DNA of 20,010 bases. It comes from UBA11889 sp002313255. Its GTDB lineage: Bacteria > Pseudomonadota > Gammaproteobacteria > Pseudomonadales > Azotimanducaceae. The DNA is taken from positions 1 to 20,010 of the forward strand of contig CAJWQX010000050.1 of the NCBI GenBank assembly GCA_913045265.1. The letters are read 5' to 3'. Every line of letters starts with the position of its first letter. Positions within the stretch are counted from its first letter, which is position 1. Shown one piece after another: positions 1-7,492 of this stretch. The notes under the pieces were generated by a model. That model ran no database searches. It saw only the letters and a list, made by a program, of their open reading frames with translations, and was not told where the DNA came from. Both the position numbers and the translations under genes were made by a program.

Positions 1-1030
1 TCGAAGTGAAATCCCAGTTATCTCCGGGGACTTGTTGGTAGTACCAATTCATGCTTCCGGTGTTGGCATCGACCGCCACGATAGAGGAGGCAAAGAGATT
101 ATCGCCGCCGCCCGGACTTCGAATAATCCTTGCCCAGGGCGCCGCGTTGCCCATACCGAGATAGACTTGACCCAGTTCGGCATCGTAAACAATTGAACTC
201 CATACATTCCCGCCGCCGCCGTACTTCCACCATTCGCCGCCCTTCCAGGTCGGCGCGGCTAATTCCATTTCCGGATGTTCAAACGGCAAGGATGGATCGC
301 CCGGGACGGACCAGAAGCGCCAAATTTGCTCACCGGTGTTGGCGTCGTACGCGGTGGTATAGCCGCGGGTACCCCACTCGGCGCCGCCGTTGCCGATAAA
401 GATCTTGCCGCCGCCAACGCGGGGCGCCCCGGTAATAAAGTAGGGAATACTGCGATCCGCAATGGTATCCACTTTCCAGATTTTCCTACCGGTGGAAGCA
501 TCGAGAGAGATCAGGTATCCGTCGAGCGTGGCGACAACGACTCGACCTAGGTACACGGCAATACCTCTACTAAAGGGTGCCCAAATCGTTCCAATACGGC
601 CTCGATCAACTTTGGGGTCAAAGACCCACTGGGTCTCGCCCGTGACGGCATCAACGGCGTAGACGACGTTCCATGCTGTCGGATAAATGATCAAGCCGTC
701 GACAACCAACGGCGTGGCTTCCTGGGCATGAAATGTACCCAAATCTTTATGCCATGCGAGTCCGAGGTCCTGAACGTTGTCGCGATTGATTTGTGTTAGC
801 GAGGAGAATCGTTGCTCGGTAAAGTCCATGCCGTACGTCAACCAACTTCCGGGCTCGTTTTCAAGAGCCGCTTGGATACGTGCGTCGTCGACCATAGCAA
901 AGACGGGTTCCGGCAACGCGATAGGTTGTGGTTCATGGGCGACCGGGTCTGGCTGAGCGTCGTCCTGCAGTACAAAAAACGCGCCAATCGCCAACACGAT
1001 TACGGCGACGATTGCTATCAGTGCCTTCAT
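1..1030 (-). CDS. PQQ-dependent alcohol dehydrogenase (quinoprotein), N-terminal part, cut by window edge
   Basis: Reading from the ATG at 1030 leftwards gives 343 codons with no stop before the window edge, so the C-terminus is missing. The start MKALIAIVAVIVLAIGAFFV is a signal or anchor segment, implying a periplasmic enzyme. Family features seen in order: NWLSYG-like SWLTYG, EQRFSSLTQINRDN, YAVDAVTGETQW, TLDGYLISLDAS, GGAEWGTRG (family calcium-ligand Glu), LGMGNAAPW (calcium-ligand Asn) and, near the edge, PGDNWDFTS with the expected catalytic Asp. These are the propeller W-motifs and active-site positions of quinoprotein alcohol dehydrogenases, which oxidise alcohols to aldehydes and pass electrons to cytochrome c. 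The adjacent Cys-Cys pair usual in the family is replaced (GTIWAPFSRG). GGGGGA upstream can serve as ribosome binding site. The gene diverges from the kinase at 1431. Whether a C-terminal cytochrome domain follows cannot be seen. Confidence 0.9.
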   Translation of the reverse strand, partial: MKALIAIVAVIVLAIGAFFVLQDDAQPDPVAHEPQPIALPEPVFAMVDDARIQAALENEPGSWLTYGMDFTEQRFSSLTQINRDNVQDLGLAWHKDLGTFHAQEATPLVVDGLIIYPTAWNVVYAVDAVTGETQWVFDPKVDRGRIGTIWAPFSRGIAVYLGRVVVATLDGYLISLDASTGRKIWKVDTIADRSIPYFITGAPRVGGGKIFIGNGGAEWGTRGYTTAYDANTGEQIWRFWSVPGDPSLPFEHPEMELAAPTWKGGEWWKYGGGGNVWSSIVYDAELGQVYLGMGNAAPWARIIRSPGGGDNLFASSIVAVDANTGSMNWYYQQVPGDNWDFTS

Positions 1031-1430
1031 GATTTCCCCCAAGTCATGATTCCCTACTTCAAGATTCTGTCCGGAGGACAACGAATCTATTTCGACGGAA
1101 ACTAAACCTTAAGCTCGCGTCAGTCTACAGGCGGCACGGACCTAGTCGGGCGATTGGCCGGCAATCGTGGAGAAGTAGTTTTTATTCTTGATTTTTCGTG
1201 ATCGCGACAATCAAGTTAGGAGATCGAATTGTTGTAGGTACGGTCCCGTGAAAAAGGCGGGGACTCGCGGATACTCGAGAAAAATTTCGGTGTTGAATTT
1301 TGGATCGTCGCCGTAGCCCTTATCTTCCGCGATTGATTAGTATAAAGAGGACCTAATCGTCGGTGCTTTGTTAAACGCCGTAGAGACATCGTGGGCTGTA
1401 TGGAATTGCCCTGGTTTAGGAGCTCTCGTT
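1031..1430. other. 400-bp divergent intergenic region
   Basis: No credible gene lies here. It separates the PQQ dehydrogenase (minus) from the histidine kinase (plus), so it should hold both promoters. The only clear structure is a dyad, CGATTG-GCCGG-CAATCG, at 1151-1167. TATAAA at 1341-1346 could be a -10 element for the kinase, but no good -35 lies at the right distance. A TTG in frame with the kinase at 1368 is not used in this annotation because the ATG at 1431 has a far better ribosome binding site. Confidence 0.5.
1151..1167. promoter_or_regulatory. Inverted repeat, possible operator
   Basis: CGATTG (1151-1156) and CAATCG (1162-1167) are perfect complements around a 5-base spacer GCCGG. 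The position inside a divergent intergenic region fits a regulator site for one or both genes. A 6-bp dyad can occur by chance, so this is weak. Confidence 0.25.
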
Positions 1431-4400
1431 ATGCCGATCAAATATCAAATACTGACTCTGGGAATCGTAGGAAATTTATTGATTGCGGGGATCATGTATT
1501 TCGGATCGGATTTTCGAGAGGAGAGGCAATCGGAAGTTTCGTCCGAATCGCTTGCCGAACTGTACGAAACGGCATGGTTCGTTAGTTCCGAGGCGAGTTA
1601 TCTCGAACACATTTCGAAATGGAATCCAGACACATTTGTAGGAGATTTCGTCGATTTTTGGAATCCCGAAGTCAATCTATTCCCCGACGAGGCAGATGAA
1701 AAAACGGGGGTTGCGCTAGCCCGAGTACTTAGGCGTCGCTCTGGTCATTCTCGAACCGATGCGGGTATTTACATTAATCCCCTGTTCGACGCGATTCTTT
1801 CAAATCGACTTGATGACGCGCACTTTCTCTTTGAATATTTGTTCCAAGGCGATCTTGAATCGAAGAACCTCAGTTTTGTCATGGTTTTTACCCCGCTGGG
1901 ACAGTCAGTTTATTGCGGTTCAACGGGCGGTTATGGAGTTGATCCTTGTGGCCGCGATGCGGACCCCGTGTGGCCGAACGGCCTGACAAGTTTCATCAAT
2001 TCAACCAATAAACCAACGCGCGGAATTATTCGAATTGACGATAAAAACGGTAGAAGTCGCTTCACCTTGAACCAAAGCCTGCGCTTTTCGTTGAAAGACA
2101 ATAACGATGACATTATTGCCGCGGTAGTTGTTGGGCGAAATCTCTTCGAAAATCTCGTGTTATTTGAGGACAAGTATTCGATTCGCGCAGGTGTCTACAC
2201 GCCTACCGAGTCGATTTCGTTGGAAGACTACGGAGTCGAACGCGCGGACGGGCGCTTCGGTATCGACGACATTGGGTCCATCATCGCGCACGCCGGCGCG
2301 CTTAAAGCCAATCGCGGAGACCGATTTAGCGTGCCTGAAAAAGACCTAGGTGCCTCCATTACTGTGTTCCCGATAAGCAACCTCCACGGCGCTGGCGACG
2401 CGAGTCTCGTCGTATTAAAGGACGAAAGGGCTAGTTATCAGCAGCTGTCGGAGTACGAACTTTATACGTACATCGTCATCGTCATCGCGTTTATTCTGAT
2501 CTCGATTCTGTTGCTCGCGGTCATGTCCAAAGCGTTCAGTGGCATCACCCGAGCAATTTCGGTGCTGGAAGCGCTAACCAAGGGCAAACTTGACGAAGCG
2601 CTGCCGGCACGAAGTGGTGTGCTCGCGTCGGACAACGACGAGGTAGGTCAACTTGCCAACGCGCTTGAAAGTTATCGGTCGCAGCTGAGAGCACTTGAAG
2701 ACTTAAGATCAGCCCAAGCGGAGCGTCGACGGCAACGAGACACGGTCATCATTGAAAAAATGTCCGTGCTTGCCGATCAGCTCGAGGGTGGGGCGAAAGA
2801 GCTGATGCTTTCGGATATTCAAAAAATGCAAGTGGGAACGGAATCGGATTCGGATCAAGACAGCGAAACTGCGTCGATCGAGATGATGTCGTTAGCGTTT
2901 TCAAGGATGTCTGACGAGGTCAATTCGCTCATCCAAGCACGGACCGAGGAACTTGAGGTTGCGCGCAATGAAGCAGATGACGCGAATCTTGCCAAGTCAC
3001 GATTCTTTGCCAACATGAGTCACGAATTGCGAACACCTCTAACCGCGATTATCGGTTATGGCGAGATGATTGCCGAAGACTGCGAGGATTTGGGATACGA
3101 CGACCTGCTTCCGGACGTTAAGAAAATTACGACCTCGGGCAAGTATTTACTGGAACTCATTAATTCCGTACTCGACCTACAGAAAATTGAAGCTGGCAAG
3201 ATGGAGCTATACATGACCAGCTACAGCATTGAAGCAATGCTGGATGCAATAAGGGACATCAATACGCCGTTAGCGGAAAAGAATGCCAATCGGTTCTTGA
3301 TCGAATACGAAAACGGTTTAGGAACCATGTTCCAGGACGAGACTAAAGTCAGTCAGTGCCTCACCAATTTTTTAAGCAACGCCTTTAAATTCACGAGCGA
3401 GGGGACTGTGACACTTACGATTGAACCGTTTGACGAGAATGGCGTAGAGATGATCCGGTTCAATGTGCAGGACACGGGGGTAGGGATAACCCCCGAACAA
3501 TTGGTCACCGTCTTTGAGGAATACCAGCAAGGCGAGAGGTCGACCAAGGCCGAAACAGCGCAACGCGGAACAGGGCTCGGTCTAAGCTTGACCAAGTCGT
3601 ATGCAGAGTTGATGGGTGGTCGAGTTGATGCAGAAAGCGAAAAAGGAGTTGGTTCTACCTTCGCCTTCATTATTCCGAGAGATTTCTCGAACGACGAAGC
3701 CTCGGACGCAAACGACCCGATTGTCCGGAATTTGGACGATCAATCGATTGTTGTCCTAATCGACGACGACCCAGCCATGCACGACGTTGTCAGACGTACG
3801 CTATCGAAATCGGGTGTCACGATGGTGGGAGCCACCAACGGAGAGCGAGGGCTGGAAATTGTTCGCGAGTCAAAACCCAAACTGATTCTCCTCGATGTCT
3901 ACATGTCGGGGCGAGACGGATGGTCGATTTTGCGCGAAGTTAAATCGGATCCGGAATTGAAAGACATCCCGGTCGTGATGGTGACGCAGCTTTCCGAGGA
4001 GCGATTTGCGAAGTCACTCGGAGCCGACGGGTACTTCACCAAGCCCATCGACAGAAAGCGATTTGTGGAAGAGATCTCAAGAATCCTGGGAGAAGCATCG
4101 CCATCGGAGCAAGTCCTCGTGATCGACGACGACGAAAACACGCGCACGCTTCTTTCGCGAATTCTCGCAGAAGAAGGCTGGCAATCGATCGTCGCCAATG
4201 ATGGCATCGACGGTCTGGAGAAAATCAATGAACTCGGCGAAAAAGGCCAGAAACCGAGCCTTATCGTGCTCGATATTGATATGCCTCGAATGGACGGGTT
4301 CGAATTTCTTGAAGTCTATTCACGGGATATCCCAGCGGAACGTCGATCGCCAATTCTGATTTTTTCTGGAAAAGATCTTTCGACCATGCAGCATGACCTC

Positions 4401-4499
4401 CTGGTTCAATACGAAAATGTTAGAGGCGTACAAAGCAAAGAAGATGTCCCGGGATTGACTGCGCTGATTAAAGAGATTCAGCAAGAAACGGCGGCCTAG
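1431..4499 (+). CDS. Membrane hybrid sensor histidine kinase with two C-terminal receiver domains
   Basis: The chosen start is ATG 1431, preceded by AGGAG at 1418-1422 with 8-base spacing; it puts the transmembrane segment (residues about 5-23) at the very N-terminus and gives 1022 residues. Order: TM1; an extracytoplasmic sensor region to about 340 with a possible disulfide (YCGSTGGYGVDPCG); TM2 about 345-367; HAMP about 368-425; a charged helical linker; HisKA with MSHELRTPL (His531); ATPase with N-box NFLSNAFKF, DTGVGI (about 681) and GTGLGLSL; receiver 1 (Asp822 in LLDVYMSGRDGW, Lys in FTKPI); receiver 2 (IDDDE start, Asp948 in LDIDMPRMDG). It should autophosphorylate His531 and pass phosphate to its receivers. 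There is no HPt domain. The sensor domain is Cache-like by layout only; its ligand is unknown. A channel and a lone receiver follow on the same strand. Confidence 0.95.
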   Translation: MPIKYQILTLGIVGNLLIAGIMYFGSDFREERQSEVSSESLAELYETAWFVSSEASYLEHISKWNPDTFVGDFVDFWNPEVNLFPDEADEKTGVALARVLRRRSGHSRTDAGIYINPLFDAILSNRLDDAHFLFEYLFQGDLESKNLSFVMVFTPLGQSVYCGSTGGYGVDPCGRDADPVWPNGLTSFINSTNKPTRGIIRIDDKNGRSRFTLNQSLRFSLKDNNDDIIAAVVVGRNLFENLVLFEDKYSIRAGVYTPTESISLEDYGVERADGRFGIDDIGSIIAHAGALKANRGDRFSVPEKDLGASITVFPISNLHGAGDASLVVLKDERASYQQLSEYELYTYIVIVIAFILISILLLAVMSKAFSGITRAISVLEALTKGKLDEALPARSGVLASDNDEVGQLANALESYRSQLRALEDLRSAQAERRRQRDTVIIEKMSVLADQLEGGAKELMLSDIQKMQVGTESDSDQDSETASIEMMSLAFSRMSDEVNSLIQARTEELEVARNEADDANLAKSRFFANMSHELRTPLTAIIGYGEMIAEDCEDLGYDDLLPDVKKITTSGKYLLELINSVLDLQKIEAGKMELYMTSYSIEAMLDAIRDINTPLAEKNANRFLIEYENGLGTMFQDETKVSQCLTNFLSNAFKFTSEGTVTLTIEPFDENGVEMIRFNVQDTGVGITPEQLVTVFEEYQQGERSTKAETAQRGTGLGLSLTKSYAELMGGRVDAESEKGVGSTFAFIIPRDFSNDEASDANDPIVRNLDDQSIVVLIDDDPAMHDVVRRTLSKSGVTMVGATNGERGLEIVRESKPKLILLDVYMSGRDGWSILREVKSDPELKDIPVVMVTQLSEERFAKSLGADGYFTKPIDRKRFVEEISRILGEASPSEQVLVIDDDENTRTLLSRILAEEGWQSIVANDGIDGLEKINELGEKGQKPSLIVLDIDMPRMDGFEFLEVYSRDIPAERRSPILIFSGKDLSTMQHDLLVQYENVRGVQSKEDVPGLTALIKEIQQETAA

Positions 4500-4557
4500 T
4501 GTCGAGTGACGAGTCAGAGGGTGGTTAGTCATAAAGCAATGAAAGCGGGTATTAGAT

Positions 4558-6507
4558 TTGGCCCTTAGGTACGGATTTGCGCGGCTTCGTTATTTGATCG
4601 TGGTCTTTTCAACGAGGACCACTTTTTTCCCATACTTGTTGTTGGTGGCGGCCATGGGTTTGGTCGTTGTCGTGGGAATGGGAGCGTATTTTTTTGGGTT
4701 GATGGCGCCAGAGTCCATTCGCGCGGAAGGCATCGACAATTCACTCGATGCTGGTTTCTTCGATACCTTTTGGTGGTCCTTTAAACACGTCCTTGATCCG
4801 GGTGCTTTTGCGAAAAATTACGGGGCACCGGTATCCGTGTTGGTCTTCGGTGTATTCACCACGATCATGGGACTGGTCATCACGGGAGCCCTGATCGGAT
4901 TCATCGTCAATTTCATTCAGACCGTTATGGATGAGTTAAAAAGAGGTTCCACGGTCATCCATGAGATTAATCACGTCTTGATACTCGGATGGAACCGTAA
5001 GGTGGTGTCGATCCTGCGCTTTTTTAGTGAATTGGGGAGTCGTCAGCCCATCGTGATTTTGACTAACGCTGATATCGATGATGTGAATGAAGAAATTCGG
5101 CAAGAGAGGCGTTCGTTTCGAAATATCAGGGTGATGCCGCAACACGGATCCCCGACGGCTGCTGCTGAATTGAAGCGCGTAAACGTTGAAAACGCCGCTA
5201 GCGTCATACTCCTGGCGGAAGAACGGACCTCGGGACGAGATCAATCGCCTGATATCTCGACGATTAAATCGTTGATGCTCCTCGACAATATTGCGTGGGA
5301 AGGAAAAAAACCCAACATCGTTGCGGAAATCGCTGAAAAGGATAACGTGCGCGTCGCCAACATTGCGGTCAGCGCACGTGCGCCGATTGTGTCGAGTACA
5401 GAGTTTGTCAGTAAAACGCTGGTTCAATGTGCCCGCCACACGGGTTATTCGAGCGTCTACTCCCAGCTATTTTCGTTCGACAAAAATGAAATCTTGATCC
5501 ACCACGTTGAGGGCTTATCGGGGGAACTGTTCGGTAACGTTGCGCGTCGATTTAAAAATGCCATATTGCTCGGAGTGAGTTGGGTGCAGAACGGTGCGGG
5601 CGGCGAGCGTCGTGTGGCGGTATTGAATCCAGAGCCCGACTATGACCTTGGCGAGGATGATGAATTGATCTTTCTCGCGGAGTCTCGAAAACAACTGCGC
5701 ACGCCGCTTGAAACGGCGAGCGATGAAGAGTCTGGAGCGTCAATTGCCCACTTCGAAAATCCCAAGATGCAACGCGTATTGATTCTTGGATGGAACGAAA
5801 ACATCGGCCAAATTGTTGAAGAAATCGACGGGCATGCCAACGAACCGGTGGATGTCGCGATCGCCAGTGCTCAAACCGTCGAGTTTTTCGATGAATATAG
5901 GGATCGGCATATCGCAAGAGGGATTCGTAACGTTCAACTTACGCATATACAAGAAGACACCGCGACCGAGTCAGCATTGCGCCGTCTCGGAGTTCAAAAG
6001 TACGACGTGATTATTCTTGTCGCCGATCACTCACAACCGGGATATGACTCCGATTCGCGGACCACGTTGACGTTGTTATTGTTGCGAGAATTGCGGGGGG
6101 GAACGAACCAAGCGTTTCCTCGAGTTGTTGCCGAGTTTTACGACAAAGAAAGTCATGAACTGTGTCGTGAAACACCGCTGACGGATGCGGTGATGAGTCC
6201 AGAATTCGTCAGCATGCAGATCACTCATCTCGCGCGTGAGCCCGTACTTGCGTCGATTTATAACGAATTACTAAGTGCGGGCGGTATAGAAATCGGGCTT
6301 CGTCCGATCGAGCGATATGTCCCGTTACGAACGCGTTGTTCGTTCGCCCAATTGGTGCGTGCCACCCAGAACGCGAGTGAAATTGTGCTCGGTGTACGCA
6401 TTGGCGGAATCCGCGGAGAGCCTTGCCTCAATCCGGGCAGCGCGTCGGAATTTGTCTTTGAGGAAGGCGATGTGGCGATCGTTCTTGCGCAAGAGGTGTA
6501 CATTTAA
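4558..6507 (+). CDS. CASTOR/POLLUX-type ion channel with two RCK-like NAD-binding domains
   Basis: 649 residues. An in-frame stop at 4540-4542 rules out any earlier start, and no ATG precedes the membrane segment, so TTG 4558 is the likely start; it keeps the LRYGFARLRY lead typical of these proteins. Two membrane helices (about 22-48 and 90-122) flank a pore-like stretch with FWWSFKHVLDPG (about 71-82). Two cytosolic Rossmann/RCK-type domains follow, beginning HVLILGWN (about 139) and RVLILGWN (about 406). This matches bacterial relatives of the plant CASTOR/POLLUX/DMI1 channels, which gate cation flux through RCK rings. Ion selectivity cannot be read from the sequence. It starts 58 bases after the kinase stop, with no visible terminator, suggesting co-transcription and kinase-linked control. 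Older annotation would call it a TrkA-N or NAD-binding protein. Confidence 0.85.
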   Translation: MALRYGFARLRYLIVVFSTRTTFFPYLLLVAAMGLVVVVGMGAYFFGLMAPESIRAEGIDNSLDAGFFDTFWWSFKHVLDPGAFAKNYGAPVSVLVFGVFTTIMGLVITGALIGFIVNFIQTVMDELKRGSTVIHEINHVLILGWNRKVVSILRFFSELGSRQPIVILTNADIDDVNEEIRQERRSFRNIRVMPQHGSPTAAAELKRVNVENAASVILLAEERTSGRDQSPDISTIKSLMLLDNIAWEGKKPNIVAEIAEKDNVRVANIAVSARAPIVSSTEFVSKTLVQCARHTGYSSVYSQLFSFDKNEILIHHVEGLSGELFGNVARRFKNAILLGVSWVQNGAGGERRVAVLNPEPDYDLGEDDELIFLAESRKQLRTPLETASDEESGASIAHFENPKMQRVLILGWNENIGQIVEEIDGHANEPVDVAIASAQTVEFFDEYRDRHIARGIRNVQLTHIQEDTATESALRRLGVQKYDVIILVADHSQPGYDSDSRTTLTLLLLRELRGGTNQAFPRVVAEFYDKESHELCRETPLTDAVMSPEFVSMQITHLAREPVLASIYNELLSAGGIEIGLRPIERYVPLRTRCSFAQLVRATQNASEIVLGVRIGGIRGEPCLNPGSASEFVFEEGDVAIVLAQEVYI

Positions 6508-6569
6508 TATGGTCGTGAAGGCACGTGGGTGCGGTAGTTGCAGCAGTACGGAGGGGTGTATCAGCGGGC

Positions 6570-6935
6570 ATGAATAAGATTTTGATTGTCGAAGATAATG
6601 AGATGAATCGCGACATGCTGTCGCGGCGTCTGACCCGGCGTGGGTACGAGATCGTGGTTGCGCAGGACGGGCAAGAGGGCTTGGACAAGATGCGTTCTGA
6701 AATGCCCGATTTGGTGCTGATGGACATGGGGTTACCCGTGCTTGATGGGTGGCAGGCGACCTCCCAGGCCAAGGCCAGCGACGATATCTCTGGTATTCCA
6801 GTTATCGCACTGACGGCACACGCGTTGGAGCAAGATCGCGTCAAAGCGATGGAAGCAGGTGCAGATGATTACGACACGAAGCCCATTAACTTGAGCCGGT
6901 TGATCGAGAAGATCGAGAGTCACTTACCGTCTTAG
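6570..6935 (+). CDS. Stand-alone response regulator receiver (DivK/CheY-like)
   Basis: 121 residues, a receiver domain and nothing else. ATG 6570 gives MNKILIVEDNEMNRDML, the canonical first strand and acidic pocket (Glu8, Asp9). GGAGGGG sits at 6551-6557 with a rather long spacing. The phosphoacceptor is Asp52 in VLMDMGLPVLDGW, with Thr82 in ALTAHAL and Lys104 in YDTKPI. The EDNEMNRDML / ALTAHAL style is typical of DivK-like receivers that pair with hybrid kinases. No output domain means it acts by protein contact, for example on an HPt protein or a partner enzyme. It lies 62 bases after the channel gene and third after the hybrid kinase, its most likely phosphodonor. Confidence 0.93.
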   Translation: MNKILIVEDNEMNRDMLSRRLTRRGYEIVVAQDGQEGLDKMRSEMPDLVLMDMGLPVLDGWQATSQAKASDDISGIPVIALTAHALEQDRVKAMEAGADDYDTKPINLSRLIEKIESHLPS

Positions 6936-7032
6936 TGCTCGGGCTTGTGGCTGATCGAGCGATTCGTTGGGAGACGAATTCGATGACAATATACGACCTA
7001 CATCGAGGTCACTGAGCGAGGAGGATGTTCCC

Positions 7033-7491
7033 ATGATTGAACTCAAGGTTAACGGAACCACATTTGATCTTGACGCCGATCCGGAGACCCCCCTTTTGTG
7101 GGTAATACGCGACTACTTGAATTTGACCGGTACAAAATTTGGGTGCGGAATTGCGCAGTGTGGTGCCTGTACAGTGCATGTGAATGGATACGCGCAACGT
7201 TCCTGCCAAACCAAGTTACGTGAAGTTGGTGGCAAGGAAATTACGACCATTGAGGGTTTATCACCTCATTCCAATCATCCCGTTCAACAAGCATGGATCG
7301 AACACGATGTGCCTCAGTGTGGGTACTGCCAATCGGGACAACTGATGGCCGTAGCGGCGCTTCTTTCGGAGAACCCCGATCCGGACGATGAACAGATTGA
7401 TGCCGCGATCGACAACATTTGCCGGTGTGGAACGTATCAACGGATCAGGCGCGCGATTCATCGAGCGGCCGAACTTGCGCGGGAGGCTTGA
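7033..7491 (+). CDS. 2Fe-2S subunit of a molybdenum hydroxylase (IorA type)
   Basis: 152 residues from ATG 7033, which has GAGGAGG at 7018-7024 with 8-base spacing. The N-terminal plant-ferredoxin-like cluster is bound by Cys38, Cys43, Cys46 and Cys58 (FGCGIAQCGAC...SC). The helical-bundle cluster is bound by Cys96, Cys99, Cys130 and Cys132 (QCGYCQSGQ, ICRCGTY). This is the complete eight-cysteine pattern of xanthine-oxidase-family small subunits. It carries electrons from the molybdenum site of the partner encoded one base downstream to an external acceptor. The protein has no signal peptide and probably travels with its TAT-exported partner. The substrate is unknown; IorA is the name of the isoquinoline oxidoreductase subunit, but most homologues act on aldehydes or N-heterocycles. 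Confidence 0.95.
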   Translation: MIELKVNGTTFDLDADPETPLLWVIRDYLNLTGTKFGCGIAQCGACTVHVNGYAQRSCQTKLREVGGKEITTIEGLSPHSNHPVQQAWIEHDVPQCGYCQSGQLMAVAALLSENPDPDDEQIDAAIDNICRCGTYQRIRRAIHRAAELAREA

Positions 7492-7492
7492 T

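Noticed and set aside
1368..1430. N-terminal extension of the kinase from TTG 1368
   Set aside because: No ribosome binding site, and it would place 21 extra residues before a membrane segment that starts ideally at ATG 1431.
4936..5439. 167-codon open frame on the minus strand inside the channel gene
   Set aside because: No recognisable motif, and it is fully covered by the well-supported channel reading frame.
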